Shown here: positions 26,369-36,936 of the stretch, piece by piece
Numbering within the stretch: position 1 is the stretch's first letter
Layout of the letters: each line of letters begins with the position of its first letter
Source of the DNA: Burkholderiaceae bacterium
Lineage (GTDB): Bacteria; Pseudomonadota; Gammaproteobacteria; Burkholderiales; Burkholderiaceae_F
DNA: 64,000 bases
NCBI GenBank assembly: GCA_022843955.1
Contig: JALHMQ010000012.1
Coordinates: 1 to 64,000, forward strand
Direction of reading: 5' to 3'
Program-made: the position numbers and the translations under genes
Notes under the pieces: model-generated
Database searches by the model: none
What the model saw: only the letters and a program-made list of their open reading frames with translations
Told to the model about the DNA's origin: nothing

Positions 26369-27646
26369 CTAGAACAGCAGGTTCGGCAGGAACAGCGTCA
26401 ACGCCGGCACGTAGGTGACGATCACCAGGAACACCAGCAGCACCATCGTCCACGGCAACGCCGCGCGCACCACTTCCATGATCGACATCTTGGTGATGCC
26501 GGCCGTGACGAACAGGTTCAGCCCGACCGGCGGCGTGATCATGCCGATCTCCAGGTTCACCACCATGATGATGCCCAGGTGGACCGGATCGATGCCCAGT
26601 TGCATGGCGATCGGAAACAGGATCGGCGCCAGGATGAGGATGATTCCGGTCGGCTCCATGAACATGCCCGCGATCAGCAGCAGGATGTTCACCACGATCA
26701 GGAACTGCCAGTCCGACATGCCCCAGCCGATGATCACTTCGGCGATCTGCTGCGGAATGCGCTCGGTCGTCAGCACGTGCGCGAACAGCAGCGCATTGGC
26801 GACGATGAACATCAGCATCACCGTCACCTTGCCCGATTCCAGCAACACCTGTGGCACCTGCTTTAAGCCGATGTCCTTGTAGACAAACACTGCGATCAGG
26901 AATGCGTACACCGCCGCCACCGCAGCGGCCTCCGTCGGCGTGAACACGCCGCCGTAGATGCCGCCCAGGATGATGATGATCAGCGCCAGACCCCACAGCG
27001 AGTCGCGGCCCGAGGTCAGCACCTCGCTCATCGTCGCGCGCGGCTGCTTGGGCAGGTTGATCATCCGCGCCCGCACGTAGATCGCCACCATCAGCATCAG
27101 GCCGAGCACGAGACCCGGGATCACGCCCGCCATGAACAGCTTGCCGACCGACGTTTCAGTCGCGGCGCCGTACACCACCATCACGATCGACGGCGGGATC
27201 AGGATGCCGAGGGTGCCAGCGTTGCAGATCACGCCGGCGGCAAACGCCTGCGTGTAGCCGGCGCGCACCATGCCCGCGATGACGATCGAACCGACCGCCA
27301 CGACCGTCGCAGGCGACGAGCCCGACACGGCGGCAAACAGCATGCAGGCCATCACTGAAGCCATCGCCAGGCCGCCACGCAGGTGGCCGATGCAGGCGTT
27401 GGCGAAACGGATCATCCGCTTGGCTACACCGCCGGTGGTCATGAACGCGCCGCCGAGGATGAAGAACGGGATCGCCAGCAGCGTGTAGTGCTCGGAGGTC
27501 TCGAACAGCTTCAGCGACAGCGAGGCCAGCGAGTCATTGGCGAAGAACAGGATCGTCAGCAGCGACGACAGGCCGAGTGCCACCGCCACCGGCATGCCGA
27601 GGAACATGAAGCCGATCAGCAGGATGAACAGGATGACGGTGGTCAT
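26369..27646 (-). CDS. dctM: TRAP transporter large permease (DctM family)
   Basis: A 425-residue membrane protein of about twelve helices. It belongs to the DctM family, the ion-coupled channel subunit of tripartite ATP-independent transporters. Signatures include VALGLSSLLTILFF near the N-terminus, GSSPATVVAVGSI, GTLGILIPPSIVMVVYG and the C-terminal ITPPVGLNLFV. DctM uses a Na+ gradient in characterised members. It is the last gene of dctPQM; its start overlaps the dctQ stop. Confidence 0.95.
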   Translation of the reverse strand: MTTVILFILLIGFMFLGMPVAVALGLSSLLTILFFANDSLASLSLKLFETSEHYTLLAIPFFILGGAFMTTGGVAKRMIRFANACIGHLRGGLAMASVMACMLFAAVSGSSPATVVAVGSIVIAGMVRAGYTQAFAAGVICNAGTLGILIPPSIVMVVYGAATETSVGKLFMAGVIPGLVLGLMLMVAIYVRARMINLPKQPRATMSEVLTSGRDSLWGLALIIIILGGIYGGVFTPTEAAAVAAVYAFLIAVFVYKDIGLKQVPQVLLESGKVTVMLMFIVANALLFAHVLTTERIPQQIAEVIIGWGMSDWQFLIVVNILLLIAGMFMEPTGIILILAPILFPIAMQLGIDPVHLGIIMVVNLEIGMITPPVGLNLFVTAGITKMSIMEVVRAALPWTMVLLVFLVIVTYVPALTLFLPNLLF

Positions 27647-28185
27647 TTAGGCACCTCGGCGCTGTCGTCCTTGAGCTTGAGGGCGTCTTTCGCCTCATCA
27701 CCGAGCAGGTGCGCCTCCTTGCCGCTGAGCAGTCGCAGCAGCACCTGCACGAAGCGGAACGTGAGCAGCGCGAAGCCGACCGGCAGGATCGCGCGTGGAA
27801 TCCACTGCTGCACCGGCATGTCCTGCATCAGGATGCCGACCTCGTGCATCTTGCTCACGTACTGGAAGCCGCCGACGGTGACGATCACCGAGTACACGAT
27901 GCACAGCAGCGCCGCGATCACGCTCATCATCCGCGCCGTGCTCGGCCCGACCGCCTTGACCACGGCATCGACGCCGATGTGCGCTCCGACCCGCACGCCG
28001 TACGACATGCCGACGAAGATCAGCCACGCGAACATCACGCCCGTCAGTTCGAGCGCCCACACGAAGCTGTAGTTGAAGACGTAGCGCGCGACCACCTGCA
28101 TGAAGGTGACTGTCGTCATCGCCGCGAGCAGGAAGGTGATCAGCCCTTCCTCGAGATGTTCGAGCCAGCGCATAGGAACACCCAT
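27643..28185 (-). CDS. dctQ: TRAP transporter small permease (DctQ family)
   Basis: A 180-residue protein with four hydrophobic helices and a charged C-terminal tail. The motifs WALELTGVMFAWLIFVGMSYG and GAHIGVDAVV are typical of DctQ. It pairs with DctM, overlapping it by 4 bp. The first in-frame start is a GTG/ATG cluster (MGVPMRW); the second methionine, four codons in, is an alternative. Confidence 0.92.
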   Translation of the reverse strand: MGVPMRWLEHLEEGLITFLLAAMTTVTFMQVVARYVFNYSFVWALELTGVMFAWLIFVGMSYGVRVGAHIGVDAVVKAVGPSTARMMSVIAALLCIVYSVIVTVGGFQYVSKMHEVGILMQDMPVQQWIPRAILPVGFALLTFRFVQVLLRLLSGKEAHLLGDEAKDALKLKDDSAEVPK

Positions 28186-28193
28186 GGATAGAC

Positions 28194-28218
28194 GCAGGGC
28201 CCGGCATGCGGGCCCTGC
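28194..28218 (-). terminator. Hairpin between dctP and dctQ (partial terminator or mRNA stabiliser)
   Basis: Perfect 9-bp inverted repeat GCAGGGCCC / GGGCCCTGC with a 7-nt loop in the 49-bp dctP-dctQ gap. There is no T-run. Such hairpins after binding-protein genes commonly raise the ratio of binding protein to permease. Confidence 0.5.
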
Positions 28219-28234
28219 TGGTGGAACGACGAAG

Positions 28235-29311
<1,077 letters not shown>

Positions 29312-29336
29312 CTACCGGTGCAAACCCTGACGGACA

Positions 29337-29350
29337 TTGATGGCGCACAA
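29337..29350 (-). promoter_or_regulatory. Weak FNR/Anr-like site upstream of dctP
   Basis: On the minus strand this reads TTGTG-CGCC-ATCAA, eight of ten half-site positions matching FNR, one half-site being perfect. A -10-like TAGAAG (29314 to 29309) is 29.5 bp from the dyad centre. The centre is about 95 bp upstream of the dctP start, comparable to the 102-104 bp seen before the PFOR and nqr operons. It is weaker than the other two sites and could be chance. Confidence 0.35.
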
Positions 29351-29491
29351 GGGTTAACGCTGGCGCGCGCGCACTACAGCGCAAGAACCAAGCCTTCCCT
29401 GCGGGCGCCGATCGAGTCGTCACGCTTCGGCAGACGGTCGGGGTAAACCATACCATTCGGGAAGGTCCGACTGTCAAAAACGCGCCGCAGC

Positions 29492-29497
29492 TACAAT
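29492..29497 (+). promoter_or_regulatory. Candidate -10 element for pepN
   Basis: TACAAT about 100 bp before the pepN ATG, with CTGTCA at 29471-29476 as a poor -35 at 15-bp spacing. It lies in the divergent gap between dctP and pepN. Confidence 0.4.
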
Positions 29498-29594
29498 CCG
29501 CGCCCCTGTGGCGTCAGCGATGGCTTGCGTTGGACGCGCACCACAGACCTTCCAAGTCCGCCCCGATCCAGCTGCCATCGAAAGTCCCCGACGC

Positions 29595-32300
29595 ATGCGA
29601 AACGACGATGTCGTCACCGTCCGGCGCGCCGACTACCAGGCGCCCTCGTGGCGGATCGAGTCGATCGCGCTCGAGTTCGATCTGGCGCCCGAGCGCACGC
29701 TCGTGACCGCCACCAGCGTCGTCACCCGCAACAGCGCCGGTTCTGACGGGCCGCTGGTGCTCGACGGCGAAGACCTGGAACTGCTCGGCATCGAGGTGGA
29801 TGGCCGCCCGCTGGCGCCCGCCGCGTACAAGGTCCAGCCTGACCGGCTGCAGTTGACCCCGCGCAGCGACCGCTTCACGCTGACCGTTCGCAATGCCATC
29901 TCCCCCAGCGTCAACAGCGAGCTGATGGGGCTGTACGTATCGCACGGCAACTTTTTCACCCAATGCGAGGCCGAGGGCTTCCGCCGCATTACGTACTTCA
30001 CCGACAGACCTGATGTGATGGCCACCTACGCCGTCACATTGCGCGCCGACGCCGCGCGCTTTCCAGTGCTGCTGTCCAACGGCAACCTGGCAGCCCAAGG
30101 GCAGTTGCCCGACGGCCGCCACTGGGCGCGTTGGCAGGACCCGTTTCCCAAGCCGAGCTACCTGTTCGCGTTGGTGGCCGGGCGCTTCGTGTGCCGCGAG
30201 GAGAAGTTCATCACCCGCTCCGGCCGCGAGGTGCTGCTGCAGGTGTGGGTCGAACCGGGCCAGCTCGACAAGACCGAGCATGCGATGGCGAGCCTTACGC
30301 GCGCCATCCGCTGGGACGAGCAGCGCTTTGGTCTCGAGCTCGATCTCGACCGCTTCATGATCGTCGCCTCCAACGACTTCAACATGGGGGCGATGGAGAA
30401 CAAGGGTCTGAACATCTTCAACGCCAAGTACGTGCTGGCCAATCCGCTGGTCGCCACCGACAGCGACTACACCAACATCGAGTCGATCGTCGGCCACGAG
30501 TACTTCCACAACTGGACCGGCAACCGCGTCACCTGCCGCGACTGGTTCCAGCTGAGCCTCAAGGAAGGGCTCACCGTGTTTCGCGACCAGGAGTTCTCCG
30601 CCGACATGGCGCAGGCCGACCTGGGCGCAGCCGGTACGGACGGCGCCCGACAGGCGGCCTGGGCGCGCGGCGTCAAGCGGATCGAAGACGTGCGCACGCT
30701 GCGCGCCGCGCAGTTTCCGGAGGACGCCGGCCCCATGTCGCACCCGGTCCGGCCGGACGCCTACCAGGAGATCGGCAATTTCTACACCGCCACCGTGTAT
30801 GAAAAAGGCGCGGAGGTGGTGCGAATGCTGCACACGCTGCTCGGGCGCGAGGGCTTCCGCAAGGGCATCGATCTTTACTTCCACCGGCACGACGGTCAGG
30901 CAGTGACCTGCGACGACTTCGTTGCCGCGATGGCCGACGCCAACGGCCGCGACCTCACGCAGTTCGCGCGCTGGTATGCGCAGTCCGGCACACCGCGCGT
31001 TGCGGTGGGCACGCGCTACGACGAAGCCAGTCACGTGTTCGAACTCACGCTCGCCCAGACCTGCCCGCCCACCCCCGGTCAGCGCAGCAAGCTGCCGTTC
31101 CACGTTCCGTTCGCCGTGGGCCTGGTCGGCCCCGACGGCAACGATCTGCCGCTGCAACTCGATGGCGAAGCCGCACCCGGCGCCACCACCCGCGTGCTCG
31201 ACCTCACCGAGTCGGCACGCACGTTCCGCTTCATCAACGTGCCGCAGTTGCCGGTGCCCTCGCTGGCGCGCGACTTCTCTGCGCCGCTGATCGTCGACTA
31301 CCGCTACGCCGAAGAAGAGCTCGCCTTTCTCGCCGCGCACGACGCCGACCCCTTCAACCGCTGGGAAGCCGGCCAGCGGCTCGCGGTCGAGCGCCTGATC
31401 GCCGCCACCGAGGCCTGCGAGATGGAGCAGCCGCCGGTGCTCGACGACGTGTTCACCGGCGTGTTCCAGCGCATCCTCAACGACACCTCGCTGGCCGCCA
31501 GCTTCCGCGAGCAGGCGCTGCAACTGCCGGCAGAAAGCTTTATCGCCGAGCAGCGCGTGATCGTCGATCCCGAGGCCATCCGCGCTGCACGCCAGTTCGT
31601 GCGCCGCGAGCTGGGCACGCGCCTGGCGGCCGACTGGCGGCAGGCCTACGAGGCCAACGCGACCCCAGGCGAGTACAGCCCGGCGCCGGTCGCCGCAGGC
31701 CAGCGCGCGCTGCGCAATCTCGCCCTCACCTATCTCGTCGACAGCGGCGCGCCGCAGGCGCTGGAACTGGCGCGCGCGCAACTGGCCGCGGCCACCAACA
31801 TGACCGATCGGCAGGCGGCGCTGGCAGCGATCGTCAACAGCGCCGCGCCGTTCAAGGCCGACGTGCTGGTGCAGTTCGCGCGCGAGTGGCAGGCCGAGCC
31901 GCTGCTGATGAACAAGTGGTTCCAGCTGCAGGCCACCGCGCTGGCGCAGCCCGGCGAGCCGCCGGTGCTCACGCGCGTGCGCATGCTGATGAAGCACCAC
32001 GCGTTCTCCACCGCCAACCCGAACAACGTGTTCTCGCTGATCCTGGGCTTCTGCAGCCACAACGCCGCCGAGTTCCATCGCCCCGATGGCTCCGGCTACG
32101 CGTTCTGGATCGAGCAGGTATTGGCGCTCGACAAGGTCAACCCGACCGTGGCAGCGCGCGTGGCCCGCACGCTCGACCGCTGGCGCAAGTACACGCCTGA
32201 TCGGCAGCGCCTGATGCAGGCCGCGCTCAAGGACGTGGCCGCGGCGCCGACGCTGTCGCGCGACGTGCGCGAGATCGTCACCAAGGCGCTGGAGAACTGA
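29595..32300 (+). CDS. pepN: Aminopeptidase N (M1 metallopeptidase)
   Basis: A 901-residue cytosolic M1 aminopeptidase, of normal PepN length (about 870-900). The substrate-recognition motif is GAMENKGLN; the zinc site is HEYFH at 301-305 with the distal glutamate in LKEGLTVF, and the catalytic Tyr falls in the Y-x-K-G-A-E region. ATG 29595 was chosen because PepN proteins begin just before the VTVRRADYQAP block; starts at 29508 or 29520 would add an unsupported leader. It stands alone and diverges from dctP. Confidence 0.95.
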   Translation: MRNDDVVTVRRADYQAPSWRIESIALEFDLAPERTLVTATSVVTRNSAGSDGPLVLDGEDLELLGIEVDGRPLAPAAYKVQPDRLQLTPRSDRFTLTVRNAISPSVNSELMGLYVSHGNFFTQCEAEGFRRITYFTDRPDVMATYAVTLRADAARFPVLLSNGNLAAQGQLPDGRHWARWQDPFPKPSYLFALVAGRFVCREEKFITRSGREVLLQVWVEPGQLDKTEHAMASLTRAIRWDEQRFGLELDLDRFMIVASNDFNMGAMENKGLNIFNAKYVLANPLVATDSDYTNIESIVGHEYFHNWTGNRVTCRDWFQLSLKEGLTVFRDQEFSADMAQADLGAAGTDGARQAAWARGVKRIEDVRTLRAAQFPEDAGPMSHPVRPDAYQEIGNFYTATVYEKGAEVVRMLHTLLGREGFRKGIDLYFHRHDGQAVTCDDFVAAMADANGRDLTQFARWYAQSGTPRVAVGTRYDEASHVFELTLAQTCPPTPGQRSKLPFHVPFAVGLVGPDGNDLPLQLDGEAAPGATTRVLDLTESARTFRFINVPQLPVPSLARDFSAPLIVDYRYAEEELAFLAAHDADPFNRWEAGQRLAVERLIAATEACEMEQPPVLDDVFTGVFQRILNDTSLAASFREQALQLPAESFIAEQRVIVDPEAIRAARQFVRRELGTRLAADWRQAYEANATPGEYSPAPVAAGQRALRNLALTYLVDSGAPQALELARAQLAAATNMTDRQAALAAIVNSAAPFKADVLVQFAREWQAEPLLMNKWFQLQATALAQPGEPPVLTRVRMLMKHHAFSTANPNNVFSLILGFCSHNAAEFHRPDGSGYAFWIEQVLALDKVNPTVAARVARTLDRWRKYTPDRQRLMQAALKDVAAAPTLSRDVREIVTKALEN

Positions 32301-32429
32301 AGCCGGGCAGCGCTCGCGGCGCCGCCCGCCCCCGCGGTCCGCCGGTGGGCCGCCCGTGGTCTGCACCTTTGTCTACCCATTCTTCACCGGCATCGACATC
32401 CCGCACCGACACTGCGCACCGGCACCCCC

Positions 32430-33470
32430 ATGGCCCGCAACTCCCTCACCCACTACCTGATCCGCTGCGAGCGCGAGCACGGCATCGATCCCAACCTGCG
32501 CCTGCTGATCGAGACCGTGGCACGCGCCTGCAAGACCATCTCGCATGCGGTCGGCAAGGGCGCGCTGTGGGGCGGCGGCGCCGATGGCGGCGTGCTCGGC
32601 AGTGCCGGCAGCACCAACGTGCAGGGTGAGACGCAAAAGAAGCTCGACGTCATCGCCAACGAGATCCTGGTCGAGGCCAACGAATGGGGCGGCCATCTCG
32701 CCGGCATGGCGAGCGAGGAGATGGACAATCCGCTCGGCATCCCGGTCGCCTACCCGCGCGGCCACTACCTGCTGCTGTTCGATCCGCTCGACGGCTCCAG
32801 CAACATCGAGGTCAACGTCTCGATCGGCACCATCTTCTCGGTGCTGCCGGCCCCGGCCGGCATGGCCGACGACGACGACGAGGCACAGCACTTCCTGCAG
32901 CCCGGCCATCGCCAGGTGTGCGCCGGCTACGCCGTCTATGGCCCGCAGACCATGCTGGTGCTCACCGTCGGCCACGGCGTGGTGACATTCACCCTCGACC
33001 GCGACACCGGCAGCTTCGTGCTGACGCAGGAGAACAACCGCGTGCCGCCCGACACGCGCGAGTTCGCGGTCAACATGTCGAACGCGCGCCACTGGGATGC
33101 GCCGATGAAGCGCTACATCGACGAGTGCCTGGCCGGCAAGGAAGGTCCGCGCGGCAAGGACTTCAACATGCGCTGGATCGCCAGCATGGTGTCGGATGTC
33201 CATCGCATCATGCAGCGCGGCGGCATCTTCCTGTACCCGTGGGACAAGCGCGAGCCCGACAAGCCCGGCAAGCTGCGCCTGATGTACGAGGCCAACCCGA
33301 TGGCGATGCTGATCGAGCAGGCGGGCGGCGCAGCCACCGACGGCCGCCAGCGCATTCTCGACATCGTGCCGACCAGGCTGCACCAGCGCGTCAGCGTGAT
33401 GATCGGCTCGAAGAACGAGGTCGAGTACGTGACCGGGCTGCACGCCGCCACGTCACGCGCCGCCGCGTGA
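32430..33470 (+). CDS. fbp: Fructose-1,6-bisphosphatase class 1
   Basis: A 346-residue gluconeogenic phosphatase. The metal-binding motif [13 protein letters not shown] is intact, with [19 protein letters not shown] upstream and the C-terminal substrate region [12 protein letters not shown]. Length fits bacterial class 1 FBPases. It follows pepN by 129 bp and has its own start with the typical RNSLTHYL N-terminus. A Calvin-cycle role is not indicated, since no cbb genes are nearby. Confidence 0.96.
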   Translation: MARNSLTHYLIRCEREHGIDPNLRLLIETVARACKTISHAVGKGALWGGGADGGVLGSAGSTNVQGETQKKLDVIANEILVEANEWGGHLAGMASEEMDNPLGIPVAYPRGHYLLLFDPLDGSSNIEVNVSIGTIFSVLPAPAGMADDDDEAQHFLQPGHRQVCAGYAVYGPQTMLVLTVGHGVVTFTLDRDTGSFVLTQENNRVPPDTREFAVNMSNARHWDAPMKRYIDECLAGKEGPRGKDFNMRWIASMVSDVHRIMQRGGIFLYPWDKREPDKPGKLRLMYEANPMAMLIEQAGGAATDGRQRILDIVPTRLHQRVSVMIGSKNEVEYVTGLHAATSRAAA

Positions 33471-33552
33471 TGCGCTTGCCGCGCCAAACGGGCATGCAGC
33501 TCTCGCGGGACCGATCAGCCGCGCGGGCGCGCGGTTCGCCGGCTGTCCGTAG

Positions 33553-33999
33553 ATGAACATTGTTCCGTCCTGGCTGCTGGTCGTGCTGCAGTTCGCGCTG
33601 ATGGGTGTGCTCATCGTCACCACGCAAGCACTCGCCACCCCGCTCGCGAACGGTGCCGCCTTCGCGCTCGTGGTCGGCGCCACCTTCGTCGGCATCGGCG
33701 CGCTCGCGGCCAACCGTCCCGGGAACTTCAACGTCCAGCCGGAACTGAAGGCCGGCGGCCGCCTGATCACCGACGGCATCTACGCCCGCATCCGCCACCC
33801 GATGTACACCGCCGTGCTGCTGGCGATGCTGGCGGCGATCGCCGCCGATCCGCGCCTCTGGCGCGTACTGGTGTGGGTCGCTTTGCTGCTGGTGCTGCTG
33901 GCCAAGGCCCGACGCGAAGAGGGCTATCTTCGCGCGCGCTTTCCGGAGTACGCGGCGTACTGCGACCGCACGCGGCGCCTCCTGCCAGGCATCTACTGA
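33553..33999 (+). CDS. Isoprenylcysteine carboxyl methyltransferase-like membrane protein
   Basis: A 148-residue protein with four or five hydrophobic helices. The family signature GRLITDGIYARIRHPMYTAVLL followed by a C-terminal EEGYLRARFPEYAAYCDR matches the ICMT/PEMT-like membrane methyltransferase superfamily (H-P-x-Y and E-E motifs bind SAM). The substrate is unknown in bacteria; lipids or small quinols are possible. Confidence 0.82.
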   Translation: MNIVPSWLLVVLQFALMGVLIVTTQALATPLANGAAFALVVGATFVGIGALAANRPGNFNVQPELKAGGRLITDGIYARIRHPMYTAVLLAMLAAIAADPRLWRVLVWVALLLVLLAKARREEGYLRARFPEYAAYCDRTRRLLPGIY

Positions 34000-34011
34000 C
34001 GCCGGACCGGC

Positions 34012-34152
34012 CTAGCCACTGACCCGAAACGCGCGCAGCAGGTCAGTCACGAGCACGCCATCGATGCGCATACCGCCGAGATTGGCATCCTCGATGCCGA
34101 CGTCAGCGAGGCAAACGTTGCGCAACGTGGCGTCGATCAGCGCGACGCGTGC
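34012..34152 (-). pseudogene. C-terminal half of a pentapeptide-repeat protein (rearranged)
   Basis: On the minus strand this segment reads ARVALIDATLRNVCLADVG and then IEDANLGGMRIDGVLVTDLL ending RAFRVSG-stop. These are pentapeptide repeats (A-x-L-x-x) followed by the GMRIDGVLV ending typical of short proteobacterial pentapeptide proteins. No pentapeptide sequence continues upstream on this strand; instead a matching N-terminal-like half lies at 34197-34298 on the opposite strand. It is interpreted as one half of a gene broken by inversion. Confidence 0.55.
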
Positions 34153-34196
34153 ACCGTCTGCCGGGCGAGGCCGCCCTGTCCGATTCCGCACCGCTG

Positions 34197-34298
34197 CGCT
34201 GCGAGCACGTCCACCGGTCACGGTCGCGCTTCACCGACGTTGACCTCAGCGGCACGGTGTGCAGCGACGTCAATCTGCGCGCGCCGCAGTTCGCGAAC
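34197..34298 (+). pseudogene. N-terminal-like half of a pentapeptide-repeat protein (opposite orientation)
   Basis: The plus frame reads CEHVHRSRSRFTDVDLSGTV and then CSDVNLRAPQFAN, a run of pentapeptide repeats (R-F-T-D-V, D-L-S-G-T, C-S-D-V-N-L). It lies 45 bp from the minus-strand half that carries the C-terminal repeats. No plausible start with a ribosome binding site is seen, and the frame then runs into non-repeat sequence before the next gene. Confidence 0.5.
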
Positions 34299-34409
34299 GG
34301 CGAGCGCAACCCGCCTGGTGCACGCCCCGACCGCACACCCTCCCGGCTGCCGCAGGCGTTTCATTTGCCTGCCACGACTTCGGCGCTGCGATGCGCCCAC
34401 GGAGGACAG

Positions 34410-35315
34410 ATGGAAGACGTCAAGGACCATACGCCCACGGCAGCCCCGCTGGCACAGCCGCAACCGCCCTTTCCGACGCAGCATCAGGACGCACCCGGCC
34501 TGGAGTCCGAGTTGGACCCGGCACCCCGCTACGCGGCGGCACGCTACCGGTCAGCCAACAAGCTCGAAGGCCAGACTGCACTCATCACCGGCGGTGACTC
34601 GGGCATCGGCCGCGCGGTGGCACTGATCTTCGCGCGCGAAGGTGCCAACGTGGCGATCAGCTACCTGCCGCAGGAGCAAAGCGACGCCGAGGTCACCCGC
34701 AGCGCCGTGCAGCGCACCGGCCGGCGCTGCCTACTGCTGCCGGGCGACCTCACCGATCCCGCGTTCTGCACCGAACTCGTCGAACGAACCGTGCAGGAGT
34801 TCGGTCGCCTCGACATCCTGGTCTCCAACGCCGCGCACCAGAATCGCAAGCCGCTCGACCAGCTCGCGGACGACGAACTCGAAATCACCTTCGAGACCAA
34901 CATCTACGCGCTGATCCGCCTGTCGCGCGCCGCGCTGCCGCACCTGAAGCCGGGGTCGAGCATCATCGCCACCAGTTCGGAGACCGGCATCCTCGGCTCC
35001 GCCATGCTGCCCGACTACTCCGCCACCAAGGGAGCGATCAACGCCTTCGTCAAGGCAATGGCGATGCAACTGATCGACCAGGGCATCCGCATCAACGCCG
35101 TGGCGCCTGGCCCGGTGTGGACACCGCTGAATCCAGCCGATGCCGGCCAGCCACCCGACAAGGTGGCGAGCTTCGGCACGCAAGCGCCGATGAAGCGGGC
35201 GGCGCAGCCGGAGGAACTGGCACCGGCCTATGTGTTCCTGGCCTCCAACGCGGACTCGTCGTACATCACGGGCATCGTGCTGCCGGTGATGGGTGGGGAG
35301 ACGATCGGCGGGTGA
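34410..35315 (+). CDS. SDR-family oxidoreductase (YghA/YhdG-like)
   Basis: A 301-residue short-chain dehydrogenase. It has an N-terminal extension of about 45 residues rich in Pro/Gln (FPTQHQDAPG), which is characteristic of the YghA/glucose-dehydrogenase-like subgroup. The cofactor motif GGDSGIGRA, the NAA motif (VSNAAHQ) and catalytic YSATK are present. ATG 34410 follows GGAGGACAG. The substrate cannot be assigned; relatives act on aldehydes or sugars under stress. Confidence 0.9.
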   Translation: MEDVKDHTPTAAPLAQPQPPFPTQHQDAPGLESELDPAPRYAAARYRSANKLEGQTALITGGDSGIGRAVALIFAREGANVAISYLPQEQSDAEVTRSAVQRTGRRCLLLPGDLTDPAFCTELVERTVQEFGRLDILVSNAAHQNRKPLDQLADDELEITFETNIYALIRLSRAALPHLKPGSSIIATSSETGILGSAMLPDYSATKGAINAFVKAMAMQLIDQGIRINAVAPGPVWTPLNPADAGQPPDKVASFGTQAPMKRAAQPEELAPAYVFLASNADSSYITGIVLPVMGGETIGG

Positions 35316-35582
35316 CAGCGCGCGTGTCGTCGCACTTCAGTACAGAGCGCTAAATCGCTTCGCCGAGCGGATGGCGCAATCGTTCCGATGACAGTCATCG
35401 AATTCGATTCAAGCACCTGCACCGGTCGCGTGGCACGCTTGCGCCGGAACGGAATAGCCACGGGCGCCAGCTGCGTGCAGTACCGCGATGCCGGGTTGAC
35501 CGGCCCGGAAGCACAGGCCTAGGATGGGTTCACTTCTCCCCGCCAATGAGGGAGAAGAGAAAAAATCAACAGGAGACAATCG

Positions 35583-36860
35583 ATGAAACGACTCTTCGTG
35601 GGAGTGCTCCCCTGCGTGCTCGCTGCTTGCGCAACGCCATCCGTCGACACCACGGCGGCAACGCCAGGCGCAATACCAACGCTGTCGCACACCGCCGTTC
35701 TATCCAAGCTCGACAGCCCGTGGGACATGGCGTTCCTGCCCGACGGCACCATGTTCTTCACCGAAAAGTGCCTGGGTCTGTCAGTGCGGCAGCCCAGCGG
35801 CAACGTGGTCAAGCTGCTGGGCATGAAGGACGCCACGGGCTACGCCTCCAGCGCCGGCGATCTGTTCTGCGAAGGTCAGGCGGGCATGAACGGGGTGGCT
35901 GTCGATCCCAACTTCGCCAGCAACCGTTTCATCTACGTCTATTCGACGTCCAGCATGGCCGCGCCCGGCTCGAACCGTGTGTTGCGGTTCACGGTCAATG
36001 CGAACGCAACCGCGGTCTCCGGCCGCACCGACATCGTCACCGACATTCCGTACAAGCCTCGTGCCAGCGACCATCCGTTCGGCGGCCCCGGCGCGCACAA
36101 CGGCGGGCGCATCCGCTTCAGTCCCGGTGACGGCTTCCTTTATGTCACCACAGGCGATACGCACAACGGCGAGGTGCCGCAAAGCCCGACGCGCATCGGC
36201 GGCAAGGTGTTGCGCATCGACCGTGACGGCAAGCCCGCGCCGGGTAATGGCGCGCCGGCGGGCTTCGACCCGCGCGTCTATGCCTATGGGCTGCGCAATC
36301 CGCAAGGCATCACGTTCCGGCCCGGCACCCACCGGCCATTCATCGCTGAGAACGGCCCCTGGCACACCGATGAAGTGACGGCGCTGGTGCCCGGCGGCAA
36401 TGGCGGCTGGGACCCGCGCCCGAACATCGGCGGTCGTGGTGCCTGCCCCGACGGCTACTGCGGGTACAGCCCCAACCAGATGGGCGCCGTCGATCCGAAG
36501 CAAAGGTCGGCGTTCATGCCGATGACCGATACCAAGACGTATCCCAACGCGATGAAGCCCGCCTGGACCAACGACGGCCTGTCGCAGGGTCTGTTCGCGG
36601 GTACCTTCCTGAACGGGCCGCAATGGAAGAGTTGGAACGGTCGGATGATCATCGCCTTCGCCGGCATCGGGATCCACGGGACGCCGGTGGGCAATCGCCT
36701 TGACGTGCTCGACATCTCGGCCGACGGTTCTTCCGCCACGCGCACCACGGTGAACCTGCCCATGCCCGCTGCGCGTTTCCGTTCACTGGTGCAAGGGCCG
36801 GATGGCAACCTGTACGTCGCCACCGACGAAGGTTCGATCTCGCGCCTGGCACCGAACTGA
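35583..36860 (+). CDS. PQQ-dependent soluble aldose-type sugar dehydrogenase, lipoprotein
   Basis: A protein of 425 residues. The N-terminus MKRLFVGVLPCVLAAC is a lipoprotein signal with lipobox LAAC (C16). The rest is a six-bladed GSDH/YliI-type beta propeller: LDSPWDMAFLPDG, the Ca/PQQ region GGPGAHNGGRIRF, YVTTGDTHNGE, GLRNPQGITF and GNGGWDP. Such enzymes oxidise aldoses in the periplasm with PQQ. Acceptors include cytochromes c, and a small c-type cytochrome gene follows directly. RBS CAGGAGACA precedes the ATG. Confidence 0.88.
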   Translation: MKRLFVGVLPCVLAACATPSVDTTAATPGAIPTLSHTAVLSKLDSPWDMAFLPDGTMFFTEKCLGLSVRQPSGNVVKLLGMKDATGYASSAGDLFCEGQAGMNGVAVDPNFASNRFIYVYSTSSMAAPGSNRVLRFTVNANATAVSGRTDIVTDIPYKPRASDHPFGGPGAHNGGRIRFSPGDGFLYVTTGDTHNGEVPQSPTRIGGKVLRIDRDGKPAPGNGAPAGFDPRVYAYGLRNPQGITFRPGTHRPFIAENGPWHTDEVTALVPGGNGGWDPRPNIGGRGACPDGYCGYSPNQMGAVDPKQRSAFMPMTDTKTYPNAMKPAWTNDGLSQGLFAGTFLNGPQWKSWNGRMIIAFAGIGIHGTPVGNRLDVLDISADGSSATRTTVNLPMPAARFRSLVQGPDGNLYVATDEGSISRLAPN

Positions 36861-36889
36861 TTCTCAACCTTCAGCGTTGCTTTCACGAT

Positions 36890-36921
36890 GTGTGGGGATC
36901 CTCCGGTCCCCACACTTTTTT
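36890..36921 (+). terminator. Rho-independent terminator between sugar dehydrogenase and cytochrome c
   Basis: Nine-base-pair stem GTGTGGGGA / TCCCCACAC with an 8-nt loop and six T. It ends only 15 bp before the cytochrome c ATG, so the cytochrome is either expressed by read-through or from RNA starting within the hairpin. Confidence 0.85.
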
Positions 36922-36936
36922 CGGGTCGCTCAACAG

